Source: Streptomyces erythrochromogenes | GTDB lineage: Bacteria; Actinomycetota; Actinomycetes; Streptomycetales; Streptomycetaceae | DNA length: 64,000 nucleotides | NCBI RefSeq assembly: GCF_036170895.1 | Contig: NZ_CP108036.1 | Location: forward strand, 4,715,501 to 4,779,500 | Direction: 5' to 3' | In this document: positions 32,482 through 41,084 of the stretch, piece after piece | Layout of the letters: each line of letters opens with the position of its first letter | How positions within the stretch are numbered: position 1 is the stretch's first letter | Position numbers and translations under genes: made by a program | The notes under the pieces: model-generated | Told to the model about the DNA's origin: nothing | Database searches by the model: none | The model's input: the letters and a program-made list of their open reading frames with translations, nothing else

Positions 32482-33603
32482 TTGGAATTCGGGCTCTTCG
32501 TGCAGGGATACGTGCCTGAGGCGCGGTCCAAGGTCGACCCCGAGGCAGAGCACAAGGCGCTGGTCGAGGAGACCGAGTACGTCATCCAGGCCGACAAGTC
32601 CGGCTTCAAGTACGCCTGGGCCTCCGAGCACCACTTCCTGGAGGAGTACTCGCACCTGTCGGCGAACGAGGTGTTCCTCGGCTACCTCGCGCACGCCACC
32701 GAACGCATCCACCTCGGCTCCGGCATCTTCAACCCGCTCGCCCCGGTGAACCACCCGGTCAAGGTGGCCGAGAAGGTCGCCATGCTCGACCACCTCTCCA
32801 AGGGCCGCTTCGAGTTCGGCACCGGCCGCGGCGCGGGCAGCCACGAGATCCTCGGCTTCCTGCCCGGCATCGAGGACATGAACGGCACCAAGGAGATCTG
32901 GGAGGAGACCATCGCGGAATTCCCCAAGATGTTCCTCCAGGAGGAGTACGAGGGGTTCCAGGGCAAGCACTGGTCGCTGCCGCCGCGGAAGGTCTTCCCC
33001 AAGCCGTACGGCAAGGCCCACCCGGCCATGTGGTACGCCGCCGGCTCGCCCTCCTCCTACGCGATGGCGGCCAAGAAGGGCCTCGGCGTGCTGGGCTTCA
33101 GCGTGCAGAAGGTCTCCGACATGGAGTGGGTCCTCGACCAGTACAAGACGGCCATCAGGGAGGCGAAGGCCATCGGCGCCTTCGTCAACGACAACGTGAT
33201 GGTCACCTCCACCGCGATCTGCGCCGAGACCCACGACAAGGCCGTCGAGATCGCCGTCAACGCCAACATGAACCGCTTCCAGTCGCTGGTCTTCCGCTAC
33301 CACGACACCTTCCCGCGGCCCGAGGCGATCCCGCAGTGGCCCGAGACCCTGCCGGAGTACAACGCGGAGATCATCGAGCTTCTGATCGCCGAGGAACTCC
33401 TCATCTGCGGCGACCCGTCGGAGGTCAGGGCCCAGTGCAAGCGCTGGGAGCAGGCGGGCGCGGACCAGCTGTCCTTCGGTCTGCCGACCGGCGTCGGCTA
33501 CGAGGACACGATGACCACGATCAAGCTGATCGGCGAGCACGTGATCCCGCAGATCGACACGGACCCGGTCCACCGCACGACGCGCTTCCGGCAGTCCGCC
33601 TGA
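32482..33603 (+). CDS. LLM-class flavin-dependent oxidoreductase (luciferase-like)
   Basis: The protein has 373 aa from TTG 32482 (AAGGACGG upstream; GTG 32472 is out of frame). The N-terminal MEFGLFVQGYVPE, then YAWASEHHFLEEYSHL, IHLGSGIFNP and MLDHLSKGRFEFGTGRGAGSHE (two segments) mark the bacterial-luciferase-like group. These are normally FMNH2-dependent monooxygenases, in contrast to the F420-type enzymes at 30643 and 50152. It may catalyse a Baeyer-Villiger or hydroxylation step. A strong hairpin and a repeat element follow before the amidohydrolase. Confidence 0.88.
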   Translation: MEFGLFVQGYVPEARSKVDPEAEHKALVEETEYVIQADKSGFKYAWASEHHFLEEYSHLSANEVFLGYLAHATERIHLGSGIFNPLAPVNHPVKVAEKVAMLDHLSKGRFEFGTGRGAGSHEILGFLPGIEDMNGTKEIWEETIAEFPKMFLQEEYEGFQGKHWSLPPRKVFPKPYGKAHPAMWYAAGSPSSYAMAAKKGLGVLGFSVQKVSDMEWVLDQYKTAIREAKAIGAFVNDNVMVTSTAICAETHDKAVEIAVNANMNRFQSLVFRYHDTFPRPEAIPQWPETLPEYNAEIIELLIAEELLICGDPSEVRAQCKRWEQAGADQLSFGLPTGVGYEDTMTTIKLIGEHVIPQIDTDPVHRTTRFRQSA

Positions 33604-33660
33604 CCCCTGCGGGGCGCACCAACGGGGACGGCGTCTTCCCGGACCGCCGTCCCGCACCGG

Positions 33661-33714
33661 CCCCGGCCGGAGGCCATGCCGAGGCCGCGGTCGCCCGGCG
33701 GCCTCCGGCCGGGG
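33661..33714. terminator. Hairpin after the LLM monooxygenase gene
   Basis: CCCCGGCCGGAGGCC and its exact complement form a 15-bp stem with a 24-nt loop, about 60 bp past the stop codon at 33603. It should attenuate read-through into the amidohydrolase-ALDH pair. Confidence 0.6.
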
Positions 33715-33735
33715 CACAGATCCAGCCTCGCCGGC

Positions 33736-33853
33736 GTTTGAGTCGCGGGTCCGGGCGGAGCCCGGTGCCCGGCGGAGCCGGGTTTCCCCGGGGCGCCGCC
33801 CCGGACCCCGCGCCTCAAACTCCCCCAGCTACCGCTGGGAGGTGCCCCCTGGC
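33736..33853 (+). repeat. Composite Streptomyces-type intergenic repeat
   Basis: GTTTGAG...GGTCCGGG at 33736 and CCCCGGACCCCGCG-CCTCAAAC ending at 33820 form imperfect ~20-bp terminal inverted repeats. A CCCAGC-TACC-GCTGGG hairpin (33824-33839) and AGGTGCCCCC follow. The last part matches the element at 755-785. The rest of the 275-bp gap 33604-33878 holds only the hairpin at 33661. Confidence 0.65.
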
Positions 33854-33878
33854 GAGGCTGAAAGTGCGAAGGGACGTC

Positions 33879-35618
33879 ATGCTCGACCACCTGATCAAGG
33901 GCGCGACCGTCGTGGACGGAACCGGCGCCCCCGCCCGCGTCGCAGACGTGGGGATACGCGACGGCCGGATCGCGGCGATAGCCGCACCCGGCACCGTCAC
34001 CGAAGAGGCCCGCACCAGCGAGGACGCCACCGGCCTCGTCCTCACCCCCGGCTTCGTCGACCCGCACACGCACTACGACGCCCAGCTCTTCTGGGACCCC
34101 TACGCCACGCCCTCCATGAACCACGGCGTCACCACCGTCGCCGGCGGCAACTGCGGCTTCACCCTGGCCCCGCTCAACCCGGCCCGCCCCGAGGACGCCG
34201 ACTACACGCGCCGCATGATGAGCAAGGTCGAGGGCATGGCCCTCAAAGCCCTGGAGGAGGGCGTCGACTGGACCTGGTCCACCTTCGGCGAATACCTCGA
34301 CGCCCTGGAGGGCCGGATCGCCGTCAACGCCGGCTTCATGGTCGGGCACTGCGCCCTGCGCCGCCACGTCATGGGCGAGGACGCCGTCGGCGGACAGCCC
34401 ACCCCCGAGCAGATGCAGCAGATGCTCGACCTCTTCCACGACGCCATGAACGCCGGCGCCTGGGGCCTGTCCACCACCCAGTCCTCCACCCACTCCGACG
34501 GCGCGGGCGCCCCCGTCGCATCCCGGCACGCCAGGCCCGCCGAACTGCTCGCGCTCTCCCGCGCCGTCGCCGAACACGAGGGCACCCAGCTCGAAGCGAT
34601 CGTCGCCGGCTGCCTCGACCAGTTCTCCGACGAGGAGATCGACCTCTTCGTCGCCATGAGCGCCGCCGCCGGACGGCCCCTGAACTGGAACGTCCTCACC
34701 ATCGACGCCGCCGTCCCCGAACGGGTCCCGCGCCAGCTGATCCCCAGCGAGCGCGCCCGCAAGGCCGGCGGCCGCATCGTCGCGCTCACGATGCCCATCC
34801 TCACCCCCATGAACATGTCGCTCGGCACCTTCTGCGCGCTGAACCTCATCCCCGGCTGGGGCGAGGTCCTCGGCCTGCCCGTCCCCGAGCGGATCGCCAG
34901 GCTCCGCGACCCCGGCGTGCGCGCCGAGATGCTGCGCCGCGCCGACAGCAAGGAGGCCGGCGTCTTCCGCCGCCTCGCCAACTTCGGCCGCTACGTCATC
35001 GGCGACACCTACAGCAAGGAGAACGAAGGCCTCTCCGGGCGGGTCGTGGGCGACATCGCGGCCGAACGCGGCCAGGACCCCTTCCAGTGCCTGGTGGAGA
35101 TCTGCGCCGAAGACGACCTGCGCACCGTGCTCTGGCCGATGCCCACCGACAACGACCCGGCGAGCTGGGCGCTGCGCGCCGAGACCTGGCAGCACGAGGA
35201 CGTCATGCTCGGCGGCTCCGACGCCGGCGCCCACCTGGACCGGATGTGCGGCGCCCCGTACACGACCCGCTTCCTCGGCGACTGCCTGCGCGGCCGCAAG
35301 CTGGTGCCGCTGGAAGAGGCGGTACGGATGCTCACGGACGACCCGGCCCGGCTGTTCGGGCTGCGCGAGCGCGGCCGCCTCGCCGAGGGCTACCACGCGG
35401 ACCTGGTCCTCTTCGACCCCGAACGGATCGAGGCGGGCCCGGCCACCCTCGTCCACGACCTGCCCGGAGACAGCCCCCGCCTGGACGCCCGGGCCATCGG
35501 CATCGTCTCGGTACGGGTCAACGGCGTGGAGACCATCCGCGACGACGAGGTGACCGGCGCCGTCCCCGGCATCGTGCTGCGATCGGGCCGGGACACGAGG
35601 ACGGTGAGCACCCGTTGA
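33879..35618 (+). CDS. D-aminoacylase/dihydroorotase-type amidohydrolase
   Basis: The protein has 579 aa from ATG 33879 (GAAGGGA upstream). The metal-binding HxH lies in FVDPHTHYDAQ (~62), followed by HGVTTVAGGNCGFTLAP. A late metal Asp is in GGSDAGAH (~447), and the composite beta-sandwich closes with GYHADLVLFDPE. The family includes N-acyl-D-amino acid deacylases, but many actinobacterial members in lipid-catabolic operons have no known substrate. Its stop overlaps the next start as TTGA. Confidence 0.88.
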   Translation: MLDHLIKGATVVDGTGAPARVADVGIRDGRIAAIAAPGTVTEEARTSEDATGLVLTPGFVDPHTHYDAQLFWDPYATPSMNHGVTTVAGGNCGFTLAPLNPARPEDADYTRRMMSKVEGMALKALEEGVDWTWSTFGEYLDALEGRIAVNAGFMVGHCALRRHVMGEDAVGGQPTPEQMQQMLDLFHDAMNAGAWGLSTTQSSTHSDGAGAPVASRHARPAELLALSRAVAEHEGTQLEAIVAGCLDQFSDEEIDLFVAMSAAAGRPLNWNVLTIDAAVPERVPRQLIPSERARKAGGRIVALTMPILTPMNMSLGTFCALNLIPGWGEVLGLPVPERIARLRDPGVRAEMLRRADSKEAGVFRRLANFGRYVIGDTYSKENEGLSGRVVGDIAAERGQDPFQCLVEICAEDDLRTVLWPMPTDNDPASWALRAETWQHEDVMLGGSDAGAHLDRMCGAPYTTRFLGDCLRGRKLVPLEEAVRMLTDDPARLFGLRERGRLAEGYHADLVLFDPERIEAGPATLVHDLPGDSPRLDARAIGIVSVRVNGVETIRDDEVTGAVPGIVLRSGRDTRTVSTR

Positions 35619-37078
35619 ACGCACAGCCCCTCTACATCGGCGGCGAGTGGGTGGAGCCGGCCGGCGGCCACTACGACGTGGTCAACCCGGCCGACGAGTC
35701 GGTGGTCGGGCTCGCCCCCGAGGCCTCGCGCGAACAGGTCGCGGACGCCGCCCGCGCCGCGGCCGAGGCCTTCGAGAGCTGGTCGCGCACGCCGCCGCAG
35801 ACCCGGGCGGCGATCCTCGACCGGGCCGCGGACATCATGCAGCGCGAGTTCGAGCCGTGGACGGCCCTGGCCCAGGCGGAGACGGGCGCCCCGACCGGGA
35901 TCGCGCGGGGCATGCAGGTCGGCGTCGGCGTGGCCCGCTTCCGCAGGTACGCCCAGGGCGCGCTGGAGCCGGTCGAGAAGGGGCTGCCGCCCCAGGTCAC
36001 GGAGGCCGGCCCGATGGGCAGGGCGAGCATCCTGGGCGCGCTGGAGGTCCGCCAGCCGGTCGGCGTGGTCACCTGCATCACCTCCTACAACAACCCGTGG
36101 GCGAACCCGGCCGGCAAGGTGGCCCCCGCCCTGGCCATGGGCAACACAGTCGTCGTCAAGCCGGCCCCGCAGGACCCGCTGTCCGTCTTCAGGATGGCGC
36201 AGGCGCTGCACGAGGCCGGGGTCCCGGCGGGCGTCGTCAACGTGGTCGGCGGGCAGTCGGTGGAGGTCGGCGAGGCCGCCGTGGACTCCCCGTACGTGGA
36301 CATGGTGTCCTTCACCGGCTCCACGGGCGTCGGACAGCGCATCGCGGAGGTCTGCGGCCGCACGATGAAGCGGCAGCTGATGGAACTCGGCGGCAAGGGC
36401 GCGGCCGTCGTCATGGACGACGCCGACCTGGACGCGGCGGTGATGGGCATCGGCACCACCTTCTCCTTCTACTCCGGCCAGATCTGCACCGCCCCGACCC
36501 GGGTCATCGTCCACCGGTCGGTCTACGAGCAGCTGATCGAGAAGCTCACCGGCTACCTGGCCTTCATGAAGGTCGGCGACCCGGCGGCGGCCGGCACGGT
36601 CGTCGGCCCGGTCATCTCGGCGGCGCACCGCGACCGCGTGGAGTCGTACATCGAGCTGGGGAAGAAGGAGGGCGCCCGGATCGCGTACGGCGGCGAGCGC
36701 CCCGTGGTCGGGGACGGGCGGGGCTTCTACGTCGCCCCGACCCTGCTCGTGGACTGCACGAACGACATGCGGGTGGTCCGCGAGGAGATCTTCGGCCCGG
36801 TCGTCGTGGTCGTCCCCTTCGACGGCGACGAGGACGAAGCGGTCCGACTGGCCAACGACAGCGACTTCGGCCTGCTGAGCTACGTGTGGTCCGGGGACTC
36901 GGCGCGCGCCTTCCGCATCGCGCGGCGGCTGCGCGCGGGCGGGGTCGGCGTGAACACCATCGGCCGCAACATGGAGGCCCCGTTCGGCGGCTTCAAGCGC
37001 AGCGGTGTGGGGCGCGACGTCGGCTCGTACGCCCTGCACGCCTACAGCGAGATCCAGTCGATCGTCTGGCCGGGCTGA
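35615..37078 (+). CDS. Aldehyde dehydrogenase family protein
   Basis: The protein has 487 aa from TTG 35615, which overlaps the amidohydrolase stop, so it is translationally coupled. ALDH landmarks: NNPWANPAGKVAPALAMGNT (oxyanion Asn, NAD site), FTGSTGVG, catalytic Glu in LMELGGKGA (~257), catalytic Cys in GQICTAP (~290) and EEIFGPVV. It should oxidise an aldehyde to an acid or CoA-compatible acid at the end of the pathway encoded from 30643. Confidence 0.92.
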   Translation: MNAQPLYIGGEWVEPAGGHYDVVNPADESVVGLAPEASREQVADAARAAAEAFESWSRTPPQTRAAILDRAADIMQREFEPWTALAQAETGAPTGIARGMQVGVGVARFRRYAQGALEPVEKGLPPQVTEAGPMGRASILGALEVRQPVGVVTCITSYNNPWANPAGKVAPALAMGNTVVVKPAPQDPLSVFRMAQALHEAGVPAGVVNVVGGQSVEVGEAAVDSPYVDMVSFTGSTGVGQRIAEVCGRTMKRQLMELGGKGAAVVMDDADLDAAVMGIGTTFSFYSGQICTAPTRVIVHRSVYEQLIEKLTGYLAFMKVGDPAAAGTVVGPVISAAHRDRVESYIELGKKEGARIAYGGERPVVGDGRGFYVAPTLLVDCTNDMRVVREEIFGPVVVVVPFDGDEDEAVRLANDSDFGLLSYVWSGDSARAFRIARRLRAGGVGVNTIGRNMEAPFGGFKRSGVGRDVGSYALHAYSEIQSIVWPG

Positions 37079-37086
37079 GGCCGGGT

Positions 37087-37123
37087 GGCTCCGGCCGGGG
37101 GCGGACGGCCCCCGGCCGGAGCC
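37087..37123. terminator. Strong terminator after the aldehyde dehydrogenase
   Basis: GGCTCCGGCCGGGGGC and its exact complement form a 16-bp stem with a 5-nt loop, 8 bp past the stop codon at 37078. Confidence 0.85.
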
Positions 37124-37126
37124 GGG

Positions 37127-37614
37127 TCATGCCCGCGGCGCGGGTGGGGTCGTGCGGTGGCCGAGGGCCTTGAGACAGGGCACGTCCTCGGGCCCGCCGA
37201 GGCGGACCAGCAGGGCCATGCCGACGCCGACGGCCGCGGCGTCCGTACCGGTGCGGATCAGCTGCCGGGCGGTCCGCCGGGCGGCGTCCTCGTCGCCGAG
37301 TGCCAGCCGTGCGGTGTGGGCGCGCAGGGAGCGCCGGTTCACGGCCGGTTCGGCGACCCGCCGGTGGACGGCCTCGGCGGCTCGTACCGGGTCGGGGTCG
37401 GCGAGGAGGGGCGTGAGGGCGTCGGTGACTTCGGCCTGCGCCTGTTGCCGGGTCAGGTCGTTGCGGCCGGGCTCCGGTGGAGGCGACCCGTCGGGCAGGG
37501 GAAAGCCCTTGCACGGAACGCGGCCGTCCGGCTCGATGCCGTGGCGGAAGAGGCGTAGTCGTAGAGGGAGGTCGTCCGGGAGGTGAGCGCCTGGCGCTCT
37601 TCGCGGGCGCTCAC
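37127..37614 (-). pseudogene. Probable frameshifted gene of unknown function
   Basis: A minus-strand frame is open from about 37648 to the stop at 37127 with good coding character (RLFRHGIEPDGRV, NDLTRQQAQAEVTDALTPLL, RRTARQLIRTGTDAAAV), but it has no start codon until GTG 37342. A second frame begins at GTG 37614 (SAREERQALTSRTTSLYDY) and would join the first by one frameshift near 37560. I read this as one gene of ~160 aa with a frameshift, real or a sequencing error. The C-terminal part is helical and HEAT-like. Function unknown. Confidence 0.45.
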
Positions 37615-37668
37615 CTGGCGGGGTGGGACTCGATTCCGTAGGTCATGCTCCGCAGGATGCTGCAGTGA

Positions 37669-38757
37669 TCATCCGGCGTCCAGCGAGAAAACGGCCTCGC
37701 CGCGGACGCGGCCGTTGACCTGGAGCTGCACCAGGTGCTCTCCGGAGTGGTAGCGGCGGGTGGTGATCGGCTTGAAGGAGTGCCGCTTGGTGCCGCCGAG
37801 GGTTTCGCCGGGGGCCAGCGGGCGCGTGACGAGCTTGAACACCTTCGGGGTGCGCGTGCCGTTCGCCTTGGTGTGGTGCACGACGTAGTCGACCACCAGC
37901 TCGGCCGGGAGCCCGCCGGTGTTGGTGACCGCGTAGTCGAAGACGAGGTACTCCCCGACGGCGACGCGCGGCGTGGTCACCACCGGCCCGCGCACGGTGA
38001 CCGGTACGTCCGGGGCGTGGCCGAGGAGGGTCAGCGCCTCGGGCCGGCCGGCCTTGATCAGGGTGCGCAGTCCGTGCCGTACGACGCGGTCCGTCGTACC
38101 GGCGGGTTCGGCCAGCCAGCGGGCGGCCGTCTCGACGGCCAGGGCGGGGTGGTCCCGGCCGATGTCGTTGAGGTGGTTGGAAACGGAGCGGCGCACGTAC
38201 TCGGACTCGTCGCGGTAGAGGGCGTCCAGCACCGGCAGCGCCGGCCGCGGGTCGGCGACGAACGCGGGCAGCTGCGGGGCCCACGGCAGCCGGGGCCGGG
38301 TGCCCTCGCTGGCGAGGCGCCGTACGTGCGGGTCCGGGTCCCCGGTCCACTCGCGTACGACGGCCAGGGCGCGGTCCGGGTCGGCGCGCAGGAAGGGGCG
38401 CACCGCGGATTCGGCGGTCAGCCGGGAGGTGAGGTCGTGCAGCAGCTCCAGGCCGGGCTCGAACACCTCCAGCCCGCGGACGGCGACGGCCTCGTTGACG
38501 GGGAAGGTCATCCACCCCTCGAAGGCGGGCTCGGCGAGAGCCGTGCGCACGACGGCCTCGAAGCCGGGCCAGTCCGCGGGGAGGTCGGCGAGCACGGCGT
38601 CGCGGATCGCGCCGACCCGGCCGCTGTACGACAGCCCGTCGAGCGCGGCGGCGCGGGCGGTCAGGGCGGGCGCGGACCGGCGGCCGCCGGCCCGGGCCAG
38701 CAGGCCGGCCAGGGTGGTGACGGTGTCCGCGCTGAGGAGCTCATCGGCCGTGGGCAT
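37669..38757 (-). CDS. DNA alkylation repair protein, AlkC-like (HEAT repeats plus Ig-like domain)
   Basis: The protein has 362 aa from ATG 38757 (MPTADELLSAD); GTG 38820 would add 21 residues. The first ~240 residues are ALK/HEAT-like helical repeats: WPGFEAVVRTALAEP, DPDPHVRRLASEGTRPRLPW and DESEYVRRSVSNHLNDIGRDHP. The motif VRRLASEGTRPRLPW is typical of AlkC/AlkD alkyl-DNA glycosylases. The C-terminal ~110 residues (FDYAVTNTGGLPAELVVDY, HTKANG, SFKPITTRRYHSGEH) look like the Ig-like domain found in AlkC. It should excise N3-alkyl bases. Confidence 0.82.
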   Translation of the reverse strand: MPTADELLSADTVTTLAGLLARAGGRRSAPALTARAAALDGLSYSGRVGAIRDAVLADLPADWPGFEAVVRTALAEPAFEGWMTFPVNEAVAVRGLEVFEPGLELLHDLTSRLTAESAVRPFLRADPDRALAVVREWTGDPDPHVRRLASEGTRPRLPWAPQLPAFVADPRPALPVLDALYRDESEYVRRSVSNHLNDIGRDHPALAVETAARWLAEPAGTTDRVVRHGLRTLIKAGRPEALTLLGHAPDVPVTVRGPVVTTPRVAVGEYLVFDYAVTNTGGLPAELVVDYVVHHTKANGTRTPKVFKLVTRPLAPGETLGGTKRHSFKPITTRRYHSGEHLVQLQVNGRVRGEAVFSLDAG

Positions 38758-39052
38758 GGGGACAGTCTCGCCGATCACGCGACCGGTCCGCCGTTCGCAT
38801 ACCCCGTTACCACTGGTCACCGCAAAGTCACGAGGGAAACTTTGAAAACGCCCATAACGGACATGCCTGCGGTTTCCGCATGATGAAAGCCTCCAGGTCG
38901 AGCCTGCTGAACCGCGGTTGGATGCCTGAGTGAACCTTGTATTAAGTGCTTGTGAACTGTCTCGGCCTCAAGATTCCAAGGCGTCGAGGGCTGTTCCCTT
39001 CCGGACTTCAATCCTCCAGATGTGGAATGCGCACCATCTAACGTCCTGACCC
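38758..39052. other. Intergenic region upstream of the APC permease
   Basis: This 295-bp divergent stretch is the least GC-rich part of the neighbourhood and holds no gene. It contains a small hairpin (TGCGG-TTT-CCGCA around 38871) and GTCAC/GAAAC elements around 38817-38842 that resemble but do not match a GlnR box. Confidence 0.4.
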
Positions 39053-40612
39053 ATGACTCAGCTGGACGTTCGGCCTCAGGCCGGAGACACGGTAAGCGGC
39101 GTCGCCGACGGCGATGTCCGCGGCAAGGGCCTCGGCAAGGGGTCCGTAGGGCTCCTGGGCAGCGCCGTCATCGGCATTTCCACCGTCGCCCCCGTCTACT
39201 GCCTGACCTCGACCCTCGGCTCCACCGCCGGCGAGGTCGGCATGCAGATGCCCGCGATCTTCCTCGCCGGCTTCCTCCCGATGCTCCTGGTCGCCTTCGC
39301 CTACCGCGAGCTCAACAAGGCCATGCCGGACTGCGGCACCTCCTTCACCTGGACCGTCAAGGCCTTCGGCCCGCGGATCGGCTGGATGTGCGGCTGGGGC
39401 CTGGTGATCGCCACGATCATCGTGCTCTCCAACCTGGCGGGCGTCGCCACCTCCTACTTCTGGCTGCTGGCCGGCGAGATCACGAACAATCCGTCGATCG
39501 CCGCCCTGGACGACAACAAGCTCGTCCACATCGCCACCTGCCTGACCCTGATCGCCCTGGCGACCGCCATCAGCTACCGCGGCATGACCGCCACCAAGGG
39601 CGTCCAGTACGCCCTCGTCGGCCTCCAGCTCGTCGTGCTCGGCGTCTTCGTCGCGATGGCCTTCCAGAAGGCCTCCGCCGGCACCTTCGACACCGGCCTG
39701 GACTTCTCCTGGTCGTGGATGAACCCCTTCGCGGTCGAGTCCATGGCGGCCTTCACCGCCGGACTCTCCCTCTCGATCTTCATGTACTGGGGCTGGGACG
39801 CGTGCCTGGCCACCAACGAGGAGACCACCGGCTCCACGAAGACCCCCGGCCGCGCCTCGCTCATCGCGATGGTCGTCCTGGTCGGCTCCTACCTCGCCAC
39901 CGGCATCGCCGCCCAGATGGCCGTCGGCTCCGGCGGCGAAGGCCTGGGCCTCGCCAACGAGGAGACCTCCGACAACGTCTTCGCGGCCCTCGCCGGCCCG
40001 GTGATGGGCCCGGTGCTCGGCATCCTGCTCTTCATCGCCGTCCTGGCCTCCGCCGCGGCCTCCCTGCAGACCACCTTCATCCCGGTGGCCCGCACGGTCC
40101 TCGCCATGTCGACGTACGAGGCGCTGCCGCCCTCCTACGCCAAGGTCCACCCCACGTTCAAGACCCCGGGCCGCGCCACCGTCATGGCGGGCGTCGCCAC
40201 CGGCCTCTTCTACACGGTGATGACCCTGGTCAGCGAGAACGTCCTGACCGACACGATCTTCGCGCTCGGCCTGATGATCTGCTTCTACTACTCGCTGACC
40301 GCCTTCGCCTGCGCCTGGTACTTCCGCGCCGAACTGCGCCGCTCCTCCCGCGACCTCTTCTTCAAGGGCGTCTTCCCGGTCCTGGGCGGACTGCTGCTGG
40401 CCGCGGTCTTCTGCAAGACCCTCTTCGACATGTGGGACCCGGCCTACGGATCCGGTTCCACCGTCCTCGGCGTCGGCAGCGTCTTCATCATCGGCGTGGG
40501 CCTGCTGGCCCTCGGCCTGGTGATCATGTTCGTCACCGAGCGCCGCAGCCCCGCCTTCTTCCGCGGCGAGGTCCTGACGAAGTCCACCCCGTCCCTGGTC
40601 GTCGAGGACTGA
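39053..40612 (+). CDS. APC-family amino acid permease
   Basis: This 519-aa protein has 12-14 TM helices. Features are GSAVIGISTVAPVYCLTSTLG (TM1 with the unwound GISTVAP segment), NKAMPDCGTSFTWTVKAFG and YWGWDACLATNEE (TM6). It resembles GABA/ethanolamine/glutamate-type permeases of the APC superfamily. It ends with an RSPAFFRGE cytoplasmic tail and a strong terminator, so it is a single-gene unit. Substrate unknown. Confidence 0.92.
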   Translation: MTQLDVRPQAGDTVSGVADGDVRGKGLGKGSVGLLGSAVIGISTVAPVYCLTSTLGSTAGEVGMQMPAIFLAGFLPMLLVAFAYRELNKAMPDCGTSFTWTVKAFGPRIGWMCGWGLVIATIIVLSNLAGVATSYFWLLAGEITNNPSIAALDDNKLVHIATCLTLIALATAISYRGMTATKGVQYALVGLQLVVLGVFVAMAFQKASAGTFDTGLDFSWSWMNPFAVESMAAFTAGLSLSIFMYWGWDACLATNEETTGSTKTPGRASLIAMVVLVGSYLATGIAAQMAVGSGGEGLGLANEETSDNVFAALAGPVMGPVLGILLFIAVLASAAASLQTTFIPVARTVLAMSTYEALPPSYAKVHPTFKTPGRATVMAGVATGLFYTVMTLVSENVLTDTIFALGLMICFYYSLTAFACAWYFRAELRRSSRDLFFKGVFPVLGGLLLAAVFCKTLFDMWDPAYGSGSTVLGVGSVFIIGVGLLALGLVIMFVTERRSPAFFRGEVLTKSTPSLVVED

Positions 40613-40646
40613 CACCCCGCCCGCAACGCCCTGCCGAGTCATCCCC

Positions 40647-40681
40647 GCGGCCCCGGATCGATCCCCCCGATCCGGGGCCGC
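40647..40681. terminator. Terminator of the APC permease gene
   Basis: GCGGCCCCGGATCG and its complement form a 14-bp perfect stem with a 7-nt loop, 34 bp past the stop codon. Confidence 0.8.
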
Positions 40682-40729
40682 CGGCGTTCCCGGTGGTGAC
40701 CTCGGGTACGGGAGGTCGTTGGGCCGGGC

Positions 40730-41017
40730 ATGACTGCCATGAAGCGCACCCTTGCCGCCCTGGTCCTGTCCGGCGGGGCCGCCCTCGCACTCGTTCCCGC
40801 CGCGCACGCCGCCGACGAGCCGTCCGGGGCGGCGCCGCTCGTCGGCCGCGTCGTCGACATCGCCGACCACCCCGCTCAGACCGTCCAGGACGCGAAGACG
40901 GCGGTCGCGGTGACCCAGGGCGCGGTCGGCTCCGCCACGAAGGCGACCGACAGCTCCCTCGGCGGTGCCGGTACGGCCCTGGAGGCCGGTCTGCCGAAGA
41001 CCCCGAAGGTCGAATGA
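40730..41017 (+). CDS. Small secreted protein
   Basis: This 95-aa protein has a Sec signal peptide (MKRTLAALVLSGGAALALVPAAHA) that should be cleaved after AHA, leaving about 68 residues. The mature part is Ala/Thr/Gly-rich (AVAVTQGAVGSATKATDSSLGG), without Cys or a recognised domain. ATG 40730 and ATG 40739 are both possible; the second gives a more typical signal peptide. Function unknown. Confidence 0.7.
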   Translation: MTAMKRTLAALVLSGGAALALVPAAHAADEPSGAAPLVGRVVDIADHPAQTVQDAKTAVAVTQGAVGSATKATDSSLGGAGTALEAGLPKTPKVE

Positions 41018-41084
41018 GCCCGGCCCGTACGGGCAGCGGTAACGGGCAGCGGTACGGCGGCCGGAGGCGTTCGTTGAGCAGCGC

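Noticed and set aside
38810..38850. GlnR-box-like GTCAC and GAAAC elements upstream of the APC permease
   Set aside because: The spacing between GTCAC and GAAAC is 4 rather than 6 bp and the second pair is missing; the site also overlaps the alternative start of the AlkC-like gene.
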